Below are positions 1-9,558 of a DNA stretch of 55,635 bases, piece by piece. The stretch's first letter is position 1. Each line of letters starts with the position of its first letter. Origin of the DNA: Stentor coeruleus (lineage: Eukaryota > Ciliophora > Heterotrichea > Heterotrichida > Stentoridae); NCBI GenBank assembly GCA_001970955.1, contig MPUH01000420.1, positions 1 through 55,635 on the forward strand, written 5' to 3'. The translations under genes were made by a program, and so were the position numbers. The notes beneath the pieces are model-generated. The model was not told the DNA's origin. It made no database searches and was given only the letters and a program-made list of their open reading frames with translations.

Positions 1-530
1 TATATGGTTTTAGAGAATAAAAGAAAAATCAATTCAGGTTTGAAAAAAAAAAGTATTTGGAAGATAAAGGATAATAATTTGGGTTGGATAATAAGATAGA
101 ATTTATAATGAATTTAAATATATAAATAAAACTAAGTTGGTTTTTCAATCAACTAAATCTCTTAAAGTATTTTAAAAACCTTAATAAAATTGCATTTTAA
201 TATAAATAATTCAAAACTATATATTCATAAAGCCTGTCTAACATTTAAAAAAATATATTTAGACAATTCCTATAAGAAGATTTATAAAAATTACTCTTTT
301 GTGGCTGATACAAACTCTAAAGTTTCTATTTTTTCCAATTTTTTTTAATAGCTTAATTCTTTACAAAGTGAGATGAACATATGAGCATATTTTTATTAGA
401 AAAATGTATATTAAAACACTTCCAGAAACTTACAAGAAAATCTTTTCCTAAATCATAAGCAAATAATCAAGTTGATTAAAATCAAAGGTTAAAAAACATT
501 AAATTACTTTTAAGATTTAGTAAAATTATT
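1..530. other. Intergenic, 3' side of first zinc-finger gene
   Basis: AT-rich non-coding sequence. From about 330 it is recognisably related to 3660-3865, that is, the duplicated downstream flank of the zinc-finger gene. No RNA gene or convincing ORF is seen. Confidence 0.6.
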
Positions 531-851
531 TTATAACTCAAAATTAGAATTATTTTCCATATCTTGAAACCTATGATCTCGCTTATGGCGAATCATCGTG
601 CATTTGTTTCTGAAGTTTTTCCCGCAGAGTGTGCAGGAATAAGGTTTGATATTTGAATGAATGTAAAGATGCTCTTTCAAATTATCATAGTCAACAAACA
701 CTTTATTGCAAATAGAGCATTTCCCGATTTTTTTATCTAAATGGTTAATATTAGTATGTCTTATCAAGTTATATTTGGTCTGATACTCTTTGTAGCACCC
801 ACTGTACATACAGCAGTAAATTTTGACCTTGAATTCTTCAAATTGATCCAT
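531..851 (-). CDS. Three-finger C2H2 zinc-finger protein, copy 1
   Basis: A small protein of 106 residues built almost entirely of three C2H2 fingers. Finger 1 (about 14-36) has C-x4-C and H-x4-H spacing. Finger 2 (about 45-65) and finger 3 (about 73-93) have the classic C-x2-C-x12-H-x3-H. The linker HSNIKPYSC between fingers 2 and 3 resembles the TGEKP type. It probably binds nucleic acid in the nucleus, as such tandem fingers usually do, but the target cannot be inferred. The start is the ATG at 851-849 and the stop is TAA. It has a close paralogue at 3868-4188 that differs at about 19 of 106 positions while all zinc ligands are kept. It is divergent from the carrier pseudogene at 2439. There is no effector domain outside the fingers. 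Confidence 0.85.
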   Translation of the reverse strand: MDQFEEFKVKIYCCMYSGCYKEYQTKYNLIRHTNINHLDKKIGKCSICNKVFVDYDNLKEHLYIHSNIKPYSCTLCGKNFRNKCTMIRHKRDHRFQDMENNSNFEL

Positions 852-2438
852 TATTAATTATATCCCCTAATTAGAATTAACCTTTGATATCTTTATAGTA
901 AAAATTCTGGTTGAATAAGAATAAAATATGATAAGGGCTGAGCTCATACTAAAAAATATTATTTGATGTATTTTTGTTGAATGCTTATGATTGATGATAT
1001 TTTATTAAGGCTATCCTTAGAAGAAACTAAATTATATTCTGACTACTGATTTTTTCTAGTTTATGCATTTTTAACTATGATGCGGCCTCAACAATTTTCG
1101 TCTTGTTTCGCCATTAAGCAAGGATTACTATGTGAAGTCTCTGGGCTTTAAATAATTGCGTGTCTTATAGAATTATCTTTGAAATTATAAGCATAAATAT
1201 ATTTTAAATTTTCATAGAAAAGCTAGCCTTACTTTGATATTTGACTTTTTACTATCCTCTTAGTTTTTATGCTTTTTTCGGGCGAGCATTTTCAATATTA
1301 TTATTTTAGTTTAAGCAGTTTTATTCTAAATTTTTTACAAACCTCTCAGATATCTAGGTTTATGCTTACCACAAACATATGAGATAATTTCTATGCAAAA
1401 CTATTTTATCTTTATATATGTATAGCTTTTTGCTTTAAAACTACATCATATTTTTTGATCCATTAATTAAAGTAAGCTTTTTGCATTGGAAAAACTATAT
1501 TGTATTTAATTACTGACTATAAAAGTTAAAGGAAATATATGTTTAGGTGAATTCTATAACAAAACTCTTATTATTTCATCAGTTTTATCTTTTATTTGCA
1601 CTTGATAATAAAAATTACTTAAAAATCACGAAGATTTGAATAATTTATCTTAGAACCTACACAACTTAGTTAGTCTGCAGTATAAACACTAAATCTAGTA
1701 GATTATTTGCTATAGGGAAGGTATATTTTTTAATTATCATATCAATACTAAAATGTGTTTGTTTTTCAATAGGCAACACTTTTGCTATAATGTAAAATTG
1801 TTTGTTTACGAGAATTTAGATAAGATTTGTGATTATTAAGGTTTTCACAATTAGATTTGAAGAGAGAAAGCTATTTAAAGGACAAAAGCAAAAATTTTAA
1901 GTTTTAAAGCCAAGGGTAAAGAAGAGAGTATAATGAAAATTAGGGATTAAGAAAAAAAATGTATTTTTGAAGATAATTTATGAAGACCAGATTTTATATA
2001 GAGATTCTATGTATAGGATTAAGATGATAAGATTGTTTTGAATCAAATATTAAAAGATAACTTTAAAATAATAATTAAGTTTTACATAGTAAAGATAAGC
2101 TAGAAAATTTTTTTTTAAAGAAGTAATAAACATATCTGTAGTAGAGTATTATAATTTTTAATAGCTATAACAAAATTTGTTCATAGAAAATTTCCCCTAA
2201 ATTATATTATCAAAAAATCTTTTAAAACCAAACATATTTTTACTAAAATCCTACAGCATCTATTAATCTTATATACAAATTATATCTTTAAACTCTAATA
2301 TTCAATTAAGTTCAATTTATTTTCACTAATTCTGCAAAATATCGCTAAGTTTTATAATAAACCTCAAAAATGTTATCTTTAAATTGACTTAAACCCTTCT
2401 TATTCACTATGTCTATAAAATTTCCTTTTTATATTAAA
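852..2438. other. Intergenic between zinc-finger gene and carrier pseudogene
   Basis: About 1.6 kb of AT-rich sequence in the duplicated block, corresponding to 4189-5735 in copy 2. No open frame of useful length exists on either strand; the frames carry stops about as often as random AT-rich DNA. From 2160 onward it is clearly homologous to the upstream region of the intact carrier gene. Confidence 0.6.
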
Positions 2439-2830
2439 ATATACAACGTGTAGATAAAGATATGAACTTAGTTGCATATCATCAGAAATTACTTTATGCT
2501 TATAGCATCAACGGTAAGAAGGATTCAAATAATTTTTTCAATCAAGAAGCTAGATAAAATCCTTATCAGTCTACGCAATTGCAAAATGTTTATGTTTTAG
2601 AATTCGAAATTTGTTATAAGATTAACTATTAAAACCTCTAAAATCGTCTTATAATTTTTTCCTCAAAGACTATTTTTCCTAATATTTTAAACGCAAATCA
2701 TTACTAAAATTCGATGCAATACTCAACCCTTATATAAAATCCTACTACAGCCCATTCTGATTAACAACTTTTCTTATATAGTCTTTTCAAAAGCCGATAC
2801 TCTAAATACTGTACTTCTTACACAGATAAT
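2439..2830 (+). pseudogene. Decayed mitochondrial-carrier gene
   Basis: Aligned by eye with the intact carrier at 5736, the initiator ATG has become ATA (2439-2441), the fifth codon CGG has become TAG (2451-2453), and several frameshifts and further stops follow. Shared stretches include CATATCATCAGAA..TTGCTTTAT-like sequence near 2480, 'atccttatcagtctacgca' near 2560, 'acccttatataaaatcc' near 2730 and 'gccgatac' near 2794. Similarity is lost near 2830, around codon 100 of the intact gene. It cannot produce a carrier protein. Its neighbour, the zinc-finger gene in the same duplicated block, stayed intact. Confidence 0.85.
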
Positions 2831-3867
2831 ATTTTACTTGTTTTGGAATTTAAATAAGAGAGGAGTTTTTCAATAGGCGATAAACAAAAAAAGTAGATAT
2901 TATCAATGCACAAGTATTTATTTGAAAGGTCTTATAAGAGGATAGAATATTTAATCTAAAATATTTCTTAAAAGTAATTGATAATAAAAAATAATGATTT
3001 AACGCGCTTTAGTGTGCCCTTGACATAAATACCATGATGAAATCCTTAATTAACTTTTTAATTTCCATTTTCTTCCATTTTTTTCCAATGTATTTTCGAT
3101 ATCATCTCAATATAATACTACAAAATCAGTGTTATTCCTTTCTAGCATGCATTTTAGTTTTATTATTTCATTATAATAGTTTGGATATTCTTAAATTTTA
3201 TGTATGCAGTTTCCTATTGTCTCATTTTAAAGTTCAATTTTTGATCTTAAAATCAAGGTCTCAAATGGATATAAGATTTTTTTTTTGCATCTTCACTTAG
3301 TGAGTAACTTTAGCAAAACTAGCATTTATTATAAATTTAAATATGCAAAATTAAACTGGTTTGATTTATTTCAATCGGCTAAGTCTCCTAAAAATCTTAA
3401 AAATCTCAATAATTTCCTTTTATTTTCTTAAACATAGCTCTTTTTTCAATATATACAACTTTACCAGAAATTGTTAGGTATTATCTAAAGTTTAATATAA
3501 ATTTATTACCACTTTCAAAAAGAATTTTTCAAAAGCAGTACCTTTTACTCTAAAATAAAGCTTGTATCAACACTTCAAAACAATTTATTCAAGCAAATAT
3601 GTGATAATATTTACAAAATTTATTCCTTTCAAGCGATGCAATCTTTTAAAGTTTCCCTTTTTCCAATTAGTTTTTTTTTTCAGTGTATAACTCTTTACAA
3701 AACAAGCTGAACTTATGAGTATATTTTTATTAGCAAGTTCATACTATAAATACTTCCGAAAACTTGCATAAATTCATAAATTCCTAAATCACAAGCAAGC
3801 AATCAAGGCAACTTAAACCCAAAACTTAAAAATATTAAAGTCACTCAAAAAATTAAGTAAAATTATT
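2831..3867. other. Intergenic between the two duplicated blocks
   Basis: AT-rich. A plus-strand open frame of 88 codons at 3034-3300 encodes a hydrophobic, F/L/I-rich peptide with no family features; it probably arises by chance. From about 3320 the sequence is the start of the second duplicated block. Nothing else is recognised. Confidence 0.5.
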
Positions 3868-4188
3868 TTATAACTCAAAAACGAAATTGCTTTCTTTTTC
3901 TTTAAACTCATGATCTCTCTTATGTCGAATCATCATACATTTGTTTCTGTAATTTTTCCCACAAAGTGTGCAGGAATAAGGTTTAGTATTTGAATGAATA
4001 GTAAGATGTTCTTTCAAGTTATCATAGTCAACAAACTCTTTATTGCAAATAGAGCATTTCCCAATCTTTTTTTTTAAGTGATTCACGTTAATATGTCTTA
4101 TCAAATTATATTTGGTCTTATACTCTTTGTAGCACCCATCGTACATGCAGCAGTAAATTTTAACCTTGAGTTCTTCAACTTGATCCAT
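3868..4188 (-). CDS. Three-finger C2H2 zinc-finger protein, copy 2
   Basis: Paralogue of the gene at 531-851, also 106 residues, with the same three C2H2 fingers and all twelve Cys/His ligands. Differences cluster in the C-terminal tail after finger 3 (residues 94-103) and at exposed finger positions (for example 39, 51, 63 and 85), which may alter base contacts. A nucleic-acid-binding role is inferred from the fold; no target is known. The start is the ATG at 4188-4186 and the stop is TAA. It is divergent from the intact mitochondrial-carrier gene at 5736. Both copies staying open, while surrounding DNA and the neighbouring carrier copy decayed, suggests that both are under selection. Confidence 0.85.
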   Translation of the reverse strand: MDQVEELKVKIYCCMYDGCYKEYKTKYNLIRHINVNHLKKKIGKCSICNKEFVDYDNLKEHLTIHSNTKPYSCTLCGKNYRNKCMMIRHKRDHEFKEKESNFVFEL

Positions 4189-5735
4189 TTTATTTATATT
4201 CCATTAATAATACTAGAGTTTATATTTTAATAAAAGCTACTGATAATTTATGAAATTTATTGTATAAATGTCTATAAGTAAAAATCTGTCTATAGTAAAA
4301 GAATCTACTTATTAAACTTATTAAATTATATAAACTTCATGTTATGAACAGTTATTTATATAGAAACATCATACGAAACTTACAAAAAAAATAAAGTTTA
4401 AAATCAGTCGAAAATAGAAAATTATCCAAAAACTCGGATAATCAAACCTCAAACTTTATAGAAGCTGAATTTACCTCTATGATGAAAATATTTTTGTTTT
4501 AATAGCAAAATATATCTGACATATTGTAAAAATTGCCAATATCTCAACAAAAAAATAGATTTTATTAGATATGACCTTTATTCTGATACTATAAGGATTT
4601 TTAGGTGATTATATATTAATCATAGAAAAGAATGTGCTTTTAACAAAGAAAAGCTTGATTCTTCATGAAGCAGGAATTTTTGAATAGATAAGATTTTTGA
4701 TATAAATTAATGAAATTGCATATGATGAAAATTTCGAAATTACTTTACAAGTTGATTGGAAATTCAGGACCTTTTGTGAGTATTCCCAAGTTGGGTATAA
4801 AAATAATATTTTTATAACTTTTATCTAATCTACCAAGTAAGCACTCAATAATTTCAATATCAACAACCGAACATTAGCATCAAACCTCAAAGTTATCATA
4901 AAAACTCTAAAAATCTTCATTCAAAATCTTAAAAATTTATTTTAAAATAATTGTAACAAATCAATATTCTCATCTTAAAGCTTTCCTGATTCTACTTATA
5001 ATCCCAGAATGTAAAAAGTTTATTTTAAACTCAGATCATACTTGTTATAAATGCTCACATTGTTTTCGACTAGCTGAAGTTAAGTGTTTATAATTCTAAA
5101 ATACAAACGCATAGGTATGCTTTGAATACTATTTTATACTAAAAATAAGGAAATACCTAAAATATACTAGCAATCTAGACTGCAAAAATTTTAGTTATCA
5201 TATGGTCTGTTTATGAAAATCAGATATTTTTTATAAAATTTTACAGTTGATAAGAAACTAACTCCATATAAGATAATATTTCAAACATCTAAAGATCTTA
5301 GGCATTTATAAATATCTAATAAAACTCATCATAATTTGCACCTTCATTACATTATTGTAATTTCTATAAAAAATTAGTTTATTAAAAAATTTCTCCTAAA
5401 CAACAATCAAATATCTCTTAAACCCAAACATATTTTTACTAAAATCCTACAACATCTATTAATCCTATATACAAACATAACCTTTAAACTTAAATATTTC
5501 ATCAAATTCAAATTATTTTACCTAATTCTGCCAAGCATCTCTAACTTTTATAACAAACCCCAAATTTTCTATTTATTCACACTATCATATCTTACACTAA
5601 ACCAAAACTACAAAACCAATCCTATTTTCTCTTTTTTCCTTTCTTATTAACTATCGAATTTCCTTTTTATCCTAAAATTTTCCTTTAAATTCATCAAAAC
5701 CTAAAATCTTCTTTTTACATGTTTTTATTATTAAA
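4189..5735. other. Divergent intergenic region, zinc-finger and carrier genes
   Basis: About 1.5 kb between divergent starts. The final 300 bases before 5736 are C-rich and G-poor on the plus strand, as is usual upstream of plus-strand genes in this window. No ORF, RNA gene or repeat is recognised beyond the duplication itself. Confidence 0.55.
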
Positions 5736-6629
5736 ATGAACGACGTACGGATAAAGGATGCGATCTCAGGTGTAAGCTACGTATCATCAGAACTTGCTTT
5801 ATACCCTATAACATCAATGCTAACAAGGGTCCAAGCAATTTTTGTCAACCAACAAGCAATACAAAAATCCTTATCAGTCTACGCAGGATGCGGAAGTGTT
5901 ATGTTTTCAATTCCAGGCTTTGTTCTTAGATTAAAACTTGGTTCAATGCTTGACCCTTATATAAAATCCCATTACAACTTATCCCAATTTGCAACATTTG
6001 CTATAGTTTCTTCAATTGCCGATACGCTAAATGTTATATTCCGTACCCCAGCAGAGCATTATAGACAACAATATCAAACAGGTAGTTATGGGAATATAAA
6101 AAAATTCACTCATGATTATCTTGGACATTTAGGCCCTTTAGGTTTCTGGAGAGGTGCTTCAGTATTTCTCCTTAGAGACATAACTTTTAACATTTTAAGA
6201 TTTGGCATTCTAGAAAAAACTCAAGAAAAAGTCAATAATACTGTTAAAAGATATGATTATGAAGAAGACTTTAATAAACTTACAGCCCATGGTCAGAAAA
6301 CAAGACTTATGCAACAATTTCGTGTGTATACCTGGTGCAATATATTCGCGACAATCCCCGCAGCAATATTGACAACTCCTTTTGATGTTATAAAAACTAG
6401 AATCATGACTTGTCCTCCAAGTCATAGACAGCCTATATGGGAAATGACTAAAGAGTTAATAAAAGAAGAAGGATTTTCCTCATTATTTAGAGGTGCTGGG
6501 CTTAGAGCTTTTTATGTTGCTACATTGATTTCACTTTTCACATCTTTGGACTATTATTTAAATGTCCCGATTAATGATGCTAAAAAAGCACATGAAGTTT
6601 TTAGTTCACAAGAAGACCTTTTTAAGTAA
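5736..6629 (+). CDS. Mitochondrial carrier family (SLC25) protein
   Basis: 297 residues, the usual size for this family of inner-mitochondrial-membrane solute transporters, which are built from three repeats of about 100 residues. The carrier signature Px[DE]xx[KR] is perfect in repeat 3 (PFDVIKTR, 215-222), near-perfect in repeat 2 (PAEHYRQQ, 105-112) and degenerate in repeat 1 (PITSMLTR, 24-31). Repeat ends are marked by GFWRGASVFLLRD (about 136-148) and GFSSLFRGAGLRAFY (246-260). The substrate cannot be read from the sequence. The start ATG at 5736 begins directly with the first helix, as usual. The gene ends in TAA TAA and is followed 3 nt after its stop codon by the CK1-like kinase ATG. 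A dead copy lies at 2439. Confidence 0.9.
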   Translation: MNDVRIKDAISGVSYVSSELALYPITSMLTRVQAIFVNQQAIQKSLSVYAGCGSVMFSIPGFVLRLKLGSMLDPYIKSHYNLSQFATFAIVSSIADTLNVIFRTPAEHYRQQYQTGSYGNIKKFTHDYLGHLGPLGFWRGASVFLLRDITFNILRFGILEKTQEKVNNTVKRYDYEEDFNKLTAHGQKTRLMQQFRVYTWCNIFATIPAAILTTPFDVIKTRIMTCPPSHRQPIWEMTKELIKEEGFSSLFRGAGLRAFYVATLISLFTSLDYYLNVPINDAKKAHEVFSSQEDLFK

Positions 6630-6632
6630 TAA

Positions 6633-7490
6633 ATGGAAATTAGGGTTGGTGGTAAATTTAGATTGATTGAGCAGATTAATCAAGGAGCACATGCGGAGAT
6701 ATGGAAAGCAATTAATATATTGGATAATAGCTTTTATGCTGTTAAGATTGAAAGGGATAGGAAGAAAAAAGATCAGAATGTGAGAGAAGCTAAAGTTTAT
6801 GATGCATTAAAAGGAGCGCCAGGGTTTTGTAAAGTTTGGTGGTATGGGTTTGAAGGGAATGATTCTGTTATTGTATTAGATTTATTGGGGAAATCAATTG
6901 AAGATATGGTTAGAGATATAAAAACTTTACCTTTGGGGTTTGTAGCGAAAGTGGCTGTTGATATGATTGACAAGATAAGTTTTTTGCATTCTAGGAATAT
7001 TATACATAGAGATATCAAGCCTGATGATATTATGATTAAAGAAGAAGGAACTGATGAACTTTTCCTTATAGACTTTAGCCTTGCTAGAACATTTAAAGAT
7101 TCTCAAGGAAGACATATTCCATATGCAGAAGGAAAACCATTTTTAGGTACAGCTCGATATGCATCTATTAACACCCATCTTGGTATTCCTCAAACTCGAA
7201 GAGATGATCTAGAATGTTTAGGGTATTCACTTTTATATATGCTTAGAGGGAGTTTACCATGGCAAGGTGTTAGAGCCTTTACTAAAAAAGAAAAGTATCA
7301 AAAATTGACAGAAAAAAAATTGTCTATGATTATTGAAGTACTTTGTGAAGATGTACCTGTGCAATTTACACAATATTTTCAATATGTGCGTGCTTTGAAA
7401 TTTGATGAAAGACCAGAGTATTATTATCTTAGAGACCTTTTTCAGGGTTTTATTATTCAAGAAAATACAGTAAATCATGGTGATGAATAA
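6633..7490 (+). CDS. CK1-like protein kinase with altered active site
   Basis: 285 residues, essentially only a kinase domain of the casein kinase 1 group. The CK1 hallmarks are the N-terminal VGGKFRL and the block FLGTARYASINTHLGIPQTR followed by RRDDLECLGY (about 170-198). The VAIK-type lysine is present (YAVKIE, K38). Three conserved sites deviate: the glycine loop reads QGAHAE instead of GxGxxG, the catalytic loop reads HRDIKPDD (125-132) with Asp in place of the Mg-binding Asn, and the DFG motif is DFS (147-149). Activity may be reduced or lost. The family normally phosphorylates Ser/Thr in acidic or primed contexts. The start is 3 nt after the carrier stop codon, in the same frame. The tail and 3' flank are duplicated around an N at 7572, which is an assembly artefact. 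Confidence 0.9.
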   Translation: MEIRVGGKFRLIEQINQGAHAEIWKAINILDNSFYAVKIERDRKKKDQNVREAKVYDALKGAPGFCKVWWYGFEGNDSVIVLDLLGKSIEDMVRDIKTLPLGFVAKVAVDMIDKISFLHSRNIIHRDIKPDDIMIKEEGTDELFLIDFSLARTFKDSQGRHIPYAEGKPFLGTARYASINTHLGIPQTRRDDLECLGYSLLYMLRGSLPWQGVRAFTKKEKYQKLTEKKLSMIIEVLCEDVPVQFTQYFQYVRALKFDERPEYYYLRDLFQGFIIQENTVNHGDE

Positions 7491-7674
7491 GAAATTTGTA
7501 GGATTTTTAAGTATTATAAAATTTAATTTAAAATCATCAGGCTAGGAAGCTTTATTACCTGGTAAATGGTANGTAAATCATGGTGATGAATAAGAAATTT
7601 GTAGGATTTTTAAGTATTATAAAATTTAATTTAAAAATCATCAGGCTAGGAAGCTTTATTACCTGGTAAATGGT
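7470..7674. other. Unmerged contig overlap around N 7572
   Basis: Positions 7470-7570 and 7573-7674 are the same sequence apart from one extra A in the second copy, and they flank a single N. This is best explained as two contig ends, possibly alleles, placed side by side. It affects only the end of the kinase gene and its 3' flank. Confidence 0.9.
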
Positions 7675-8439
7675 GAAATTTATTTATAATTTATATGATT
7701 AAATTGCTTTAAGGGGTATTTATATTAAGAAAGTATTTTATGATTTGTTTTTGAATATTGTGTATTGGGTTAATGCTTTTAAGGATTAGGGAAATCTAGA
7801 GAATGAAAATCTTTTGAAGGAGTTTAGATTGTGTAAAGTGTGGCTTATAATTATGAAAATTAAGTTTGATTTTTTATAAACTAAGAAAAGATAAAGTAAT
7901 GTAGTTAAAGATAATAATTATATGTAATGTTTAATTAATTATTTGAATCTGAGCATAATCTCAGCCTTTTATTTTGCGCTAGTAATAATTATTAGTCTAG
8001 GCAAATTTACTATCACTAAATAATATATTTTTTTTATAAATATATTCATATTCCTCATATATACTTTCATAAAAACATTTTCCTTATAATTTGTTCACAA
8101 AATTAAAAATCACATTTTAATTAAATATAAACTACAACATATTCTCCACACTTGCACCAAGCCTACTTTTCTATAAAATTCTTAAAAAAAAGTCTTTATT
8201 ATATCAAAAATCCTTACTTCCCCTTCAACTTAATATTAAAAACCTAAAACAATTGATTATTCTCAAAAATCCCATAACCAATTCCAAAAACACTCTTTTA
8301 ACATTCTACTTTTATCATAAATCCACACTTAAAATACCCATAAAAACTCTAAATCCTCCATCAATTAAAAAAAAATTTAATCCTAATTCTAAACACTTAT
8401 TCTAAAGCAACACTATAAATTATTCAAAATAATTAAAAC
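7675..8439. other. Convergent intergenic region
   Basis: Lies between the 3' ends of the kinase gene and the minus-strand gene at 8440. The plus strand is G-rich on the left and C-rich from about 8040, matching the strand skew expected downstream of each gene. No coding frame or RNA gene is seen. Confidence 0.55.
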
Positions 8440-8742
8440 TTAATTTTCTTTATAAGCAGTTGACATAAGAGTATTTCTAATAATCGCTCTTTCCTTATAA
8501 GGACTATCATCAGGATAATATCTAGGTAATGATGTCCCTCTATACTTATCAAGTTTCTTCCCTTTTCCTTTAATTAATTGTATCTGTGTAACAAGAAGTT
8601 TGGCCTCTTGCTCTAAAGCTCGTCTTTTGATCCTTTCGGTATCAATAAGTTCTTCCAGCTGGAGAATCCTTTGCTCATCTTTTAGTTTGAAAAGAATCTT
8701 CTTGTACTTATCACTGTCGTAGGAGCCTAAAACTGTTTGCAT
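8440..8742 (-). CDS. Small hypothetical coiled-coil protein
   Basis: 100 residues from the ATG at 8742-8740. An open frame continues three codons upstream, but only to a TTG. Residues about 14-58 are charged and heptad-like (KKILFKLKDEQRILQLEELI), consistent with a short coiled coil. The C-terminal third is basic with a PRYYPDDSPYKERA segment. No family is recognised. It is flanked by convergent intergenic DNA on one side and by the telomere-like repeat at 8843 on its promoter side. It is judged coding because of its codon composition and its agreement with the local strand skew. Confidence 0.6.
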   Translation of the reverse strand: MQTVLGSYDSDKYKKILFKLKDEQRILQLEELIDTERIKRRALEQEAKLLVTQIQLIKGKGKKLDKYRGTSLPRYYPDDSPYKERAIIRNTLMSTAYKEN

Positions 8743-9480
8743 TTTTATCAAATATTATTGTTAAATATATTTTTTTCGATACTTTCATAATGTATTAGGA
8801 AAGTTTTTATTAGAATATTAGATTAGAGGATTATGAAAAAATGTAGGGTGTTAGGGTGTTAGGGTGTTAGGAAGAAATATATGTATATTGTAATTTAATT
8901 TAATGGATTTACAGATTCTTGATATAAACCTAAAAAGTTAATATAATGTTATGAGGGATAATACTTTGGTAATTTTATAAAGACTTATATCTTATAAATA
9001 TTTTATGTAGACATTTGTTTTATGATTATTTAAAACACATTCTGTTTGTGTTATAGAATTTTATTTTATGACTTAGTTTAATTTGTTGTATTATATTTAG
9101 TTTACATTATCAATTTCATCATAACTATCTTACCTTAATCATTTTCAACATTTTAAGTAAAAAATCTAAAAAACCACACAAATCCATATTCAAAACCAAT
9201 ATATATCCTTTATCTTATAACCTCTAACACCCAATTATATATCATAAAAGCTTTCTTTTATTTAACATTAACACCCTTTTTCACTATTTTACTTTCCATT
9301 CTTCCACCTACATAAACTATTAAAAATATCTAATCCTAACCTTTTATCAGATTCCTTTCCCTAGTTTTTTATTCCAAAAGCATCCTTATTCTTCTAACCC
9401 TCTATCATAATAGACTTATCAGTTACTATCTTTTCCAATCTACAATTCTCATAATAATCTTTAAATCATATATTTACTTA
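8743..9480. other. Intergenic between two minus-strand genes
   Basis: The left half is G-rich on the plus strand (upstream of the gene ending at 8742) and contains the telomere-like repeat. The right half is C-rich (3' flank of the selenoprotein gene). No other feature is recognised. Confidence 0.55.
8843..8871 (+). repeat. Interstitial telomeric repeat (TGTTAGGG)n
   Basis: The plus strand reads GTAGGG followed by TGTTAGGG, TGTTAGGG and TGTTAGG, about 3.5 tandem copies. CCCTAACA, its complement, is the telomere unit reported for heterotrichs (Stentor, Blepharisma). It lies about 100 bp upstream of the small coiled-coil gene rather than at a chromosome end. The G-rich strand runs rightward, as if the left part of the window had once ended here. 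Confidence 0.75.
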
Positions 9481-9558
9481 TCTTATTTCTAAAAACTCCT
9501 CAGGTCTTTCAACATTTTAAGAAAGTCCATCACTTGGAAATCACAATTTAGAAATAAG
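9481..9558 (-). promoter_or_regulatory. SECIS-like element overlapping the selenoprotein stop codon
   Basis: Read on the minus strand, a GUGAU core (9533-9529) is followed by GGACUUUC, an apical loop starting UUAAAA, then GAAAGACC and UGAG. GGACUUUC pairs with GAAAGACC apart from one A-A mismatch. The UGA (9532-9530) and UGA (9502-9500) can form the G-A/A-G quartet, and the AA lies 11 nt after the first UGA. This matches the eukaryotic SECIS layout, which recruits SBP2 and the selenocysteine elongation factor. Just outside, a perfect 12-bp inverted repeat (9482-9493 with 9547-9558) could form a basal stem, and it includes the stop codon. Confidence 0.75.

Larger units (their letters stand above)
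90..2830. repeat. Segmental duplication, copy 1
   Basis: This block is a diverged copy of about 3320-6035. The same order is seen in both: a minus-strand zinc-finger gene, then a plus-strand carrier gene about 1.55 kb away. Nucleotide similarity is obvious by eye around 330-530 (against 3660-3865), across the zinc-finger gene, and at 2160-2830 (against 5340-6035). The middle is too diverged to align by eye. The left and right limits are approximate. Confidence 0.8.
3320..6035. repeat. Segmental duplication, copy 2
   Basis: This is the partner of 90-2830, offset by about 3.3 kb in direct orientation. It carries the intact zinc-finger gene and the 5' third of the intact carrier gene. Similarity to copy 1 fades about 100 codons into the carrier, so the duplicated unit probably ended inside that gene, or the remainder has decayed beyond recognition. 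Confidence 0.8.

Noticed and set aside
1020..1690. A long plus-strand reading that looks membrane-protein-like if TAA/TAG are read as Gln and TGA as Trp
   Set aside because: It contains about 17 stops in roughly 220 codons, close to what random AT-rich DNA gives. This shows that such readings look protein-like by chance.
3034..3300. 88-codon plus-strand ORF
   Set aside because: Low-complexity F/L/I-rich product in non-coding DNA between the duplicated blocks, with no counterpart or family features.
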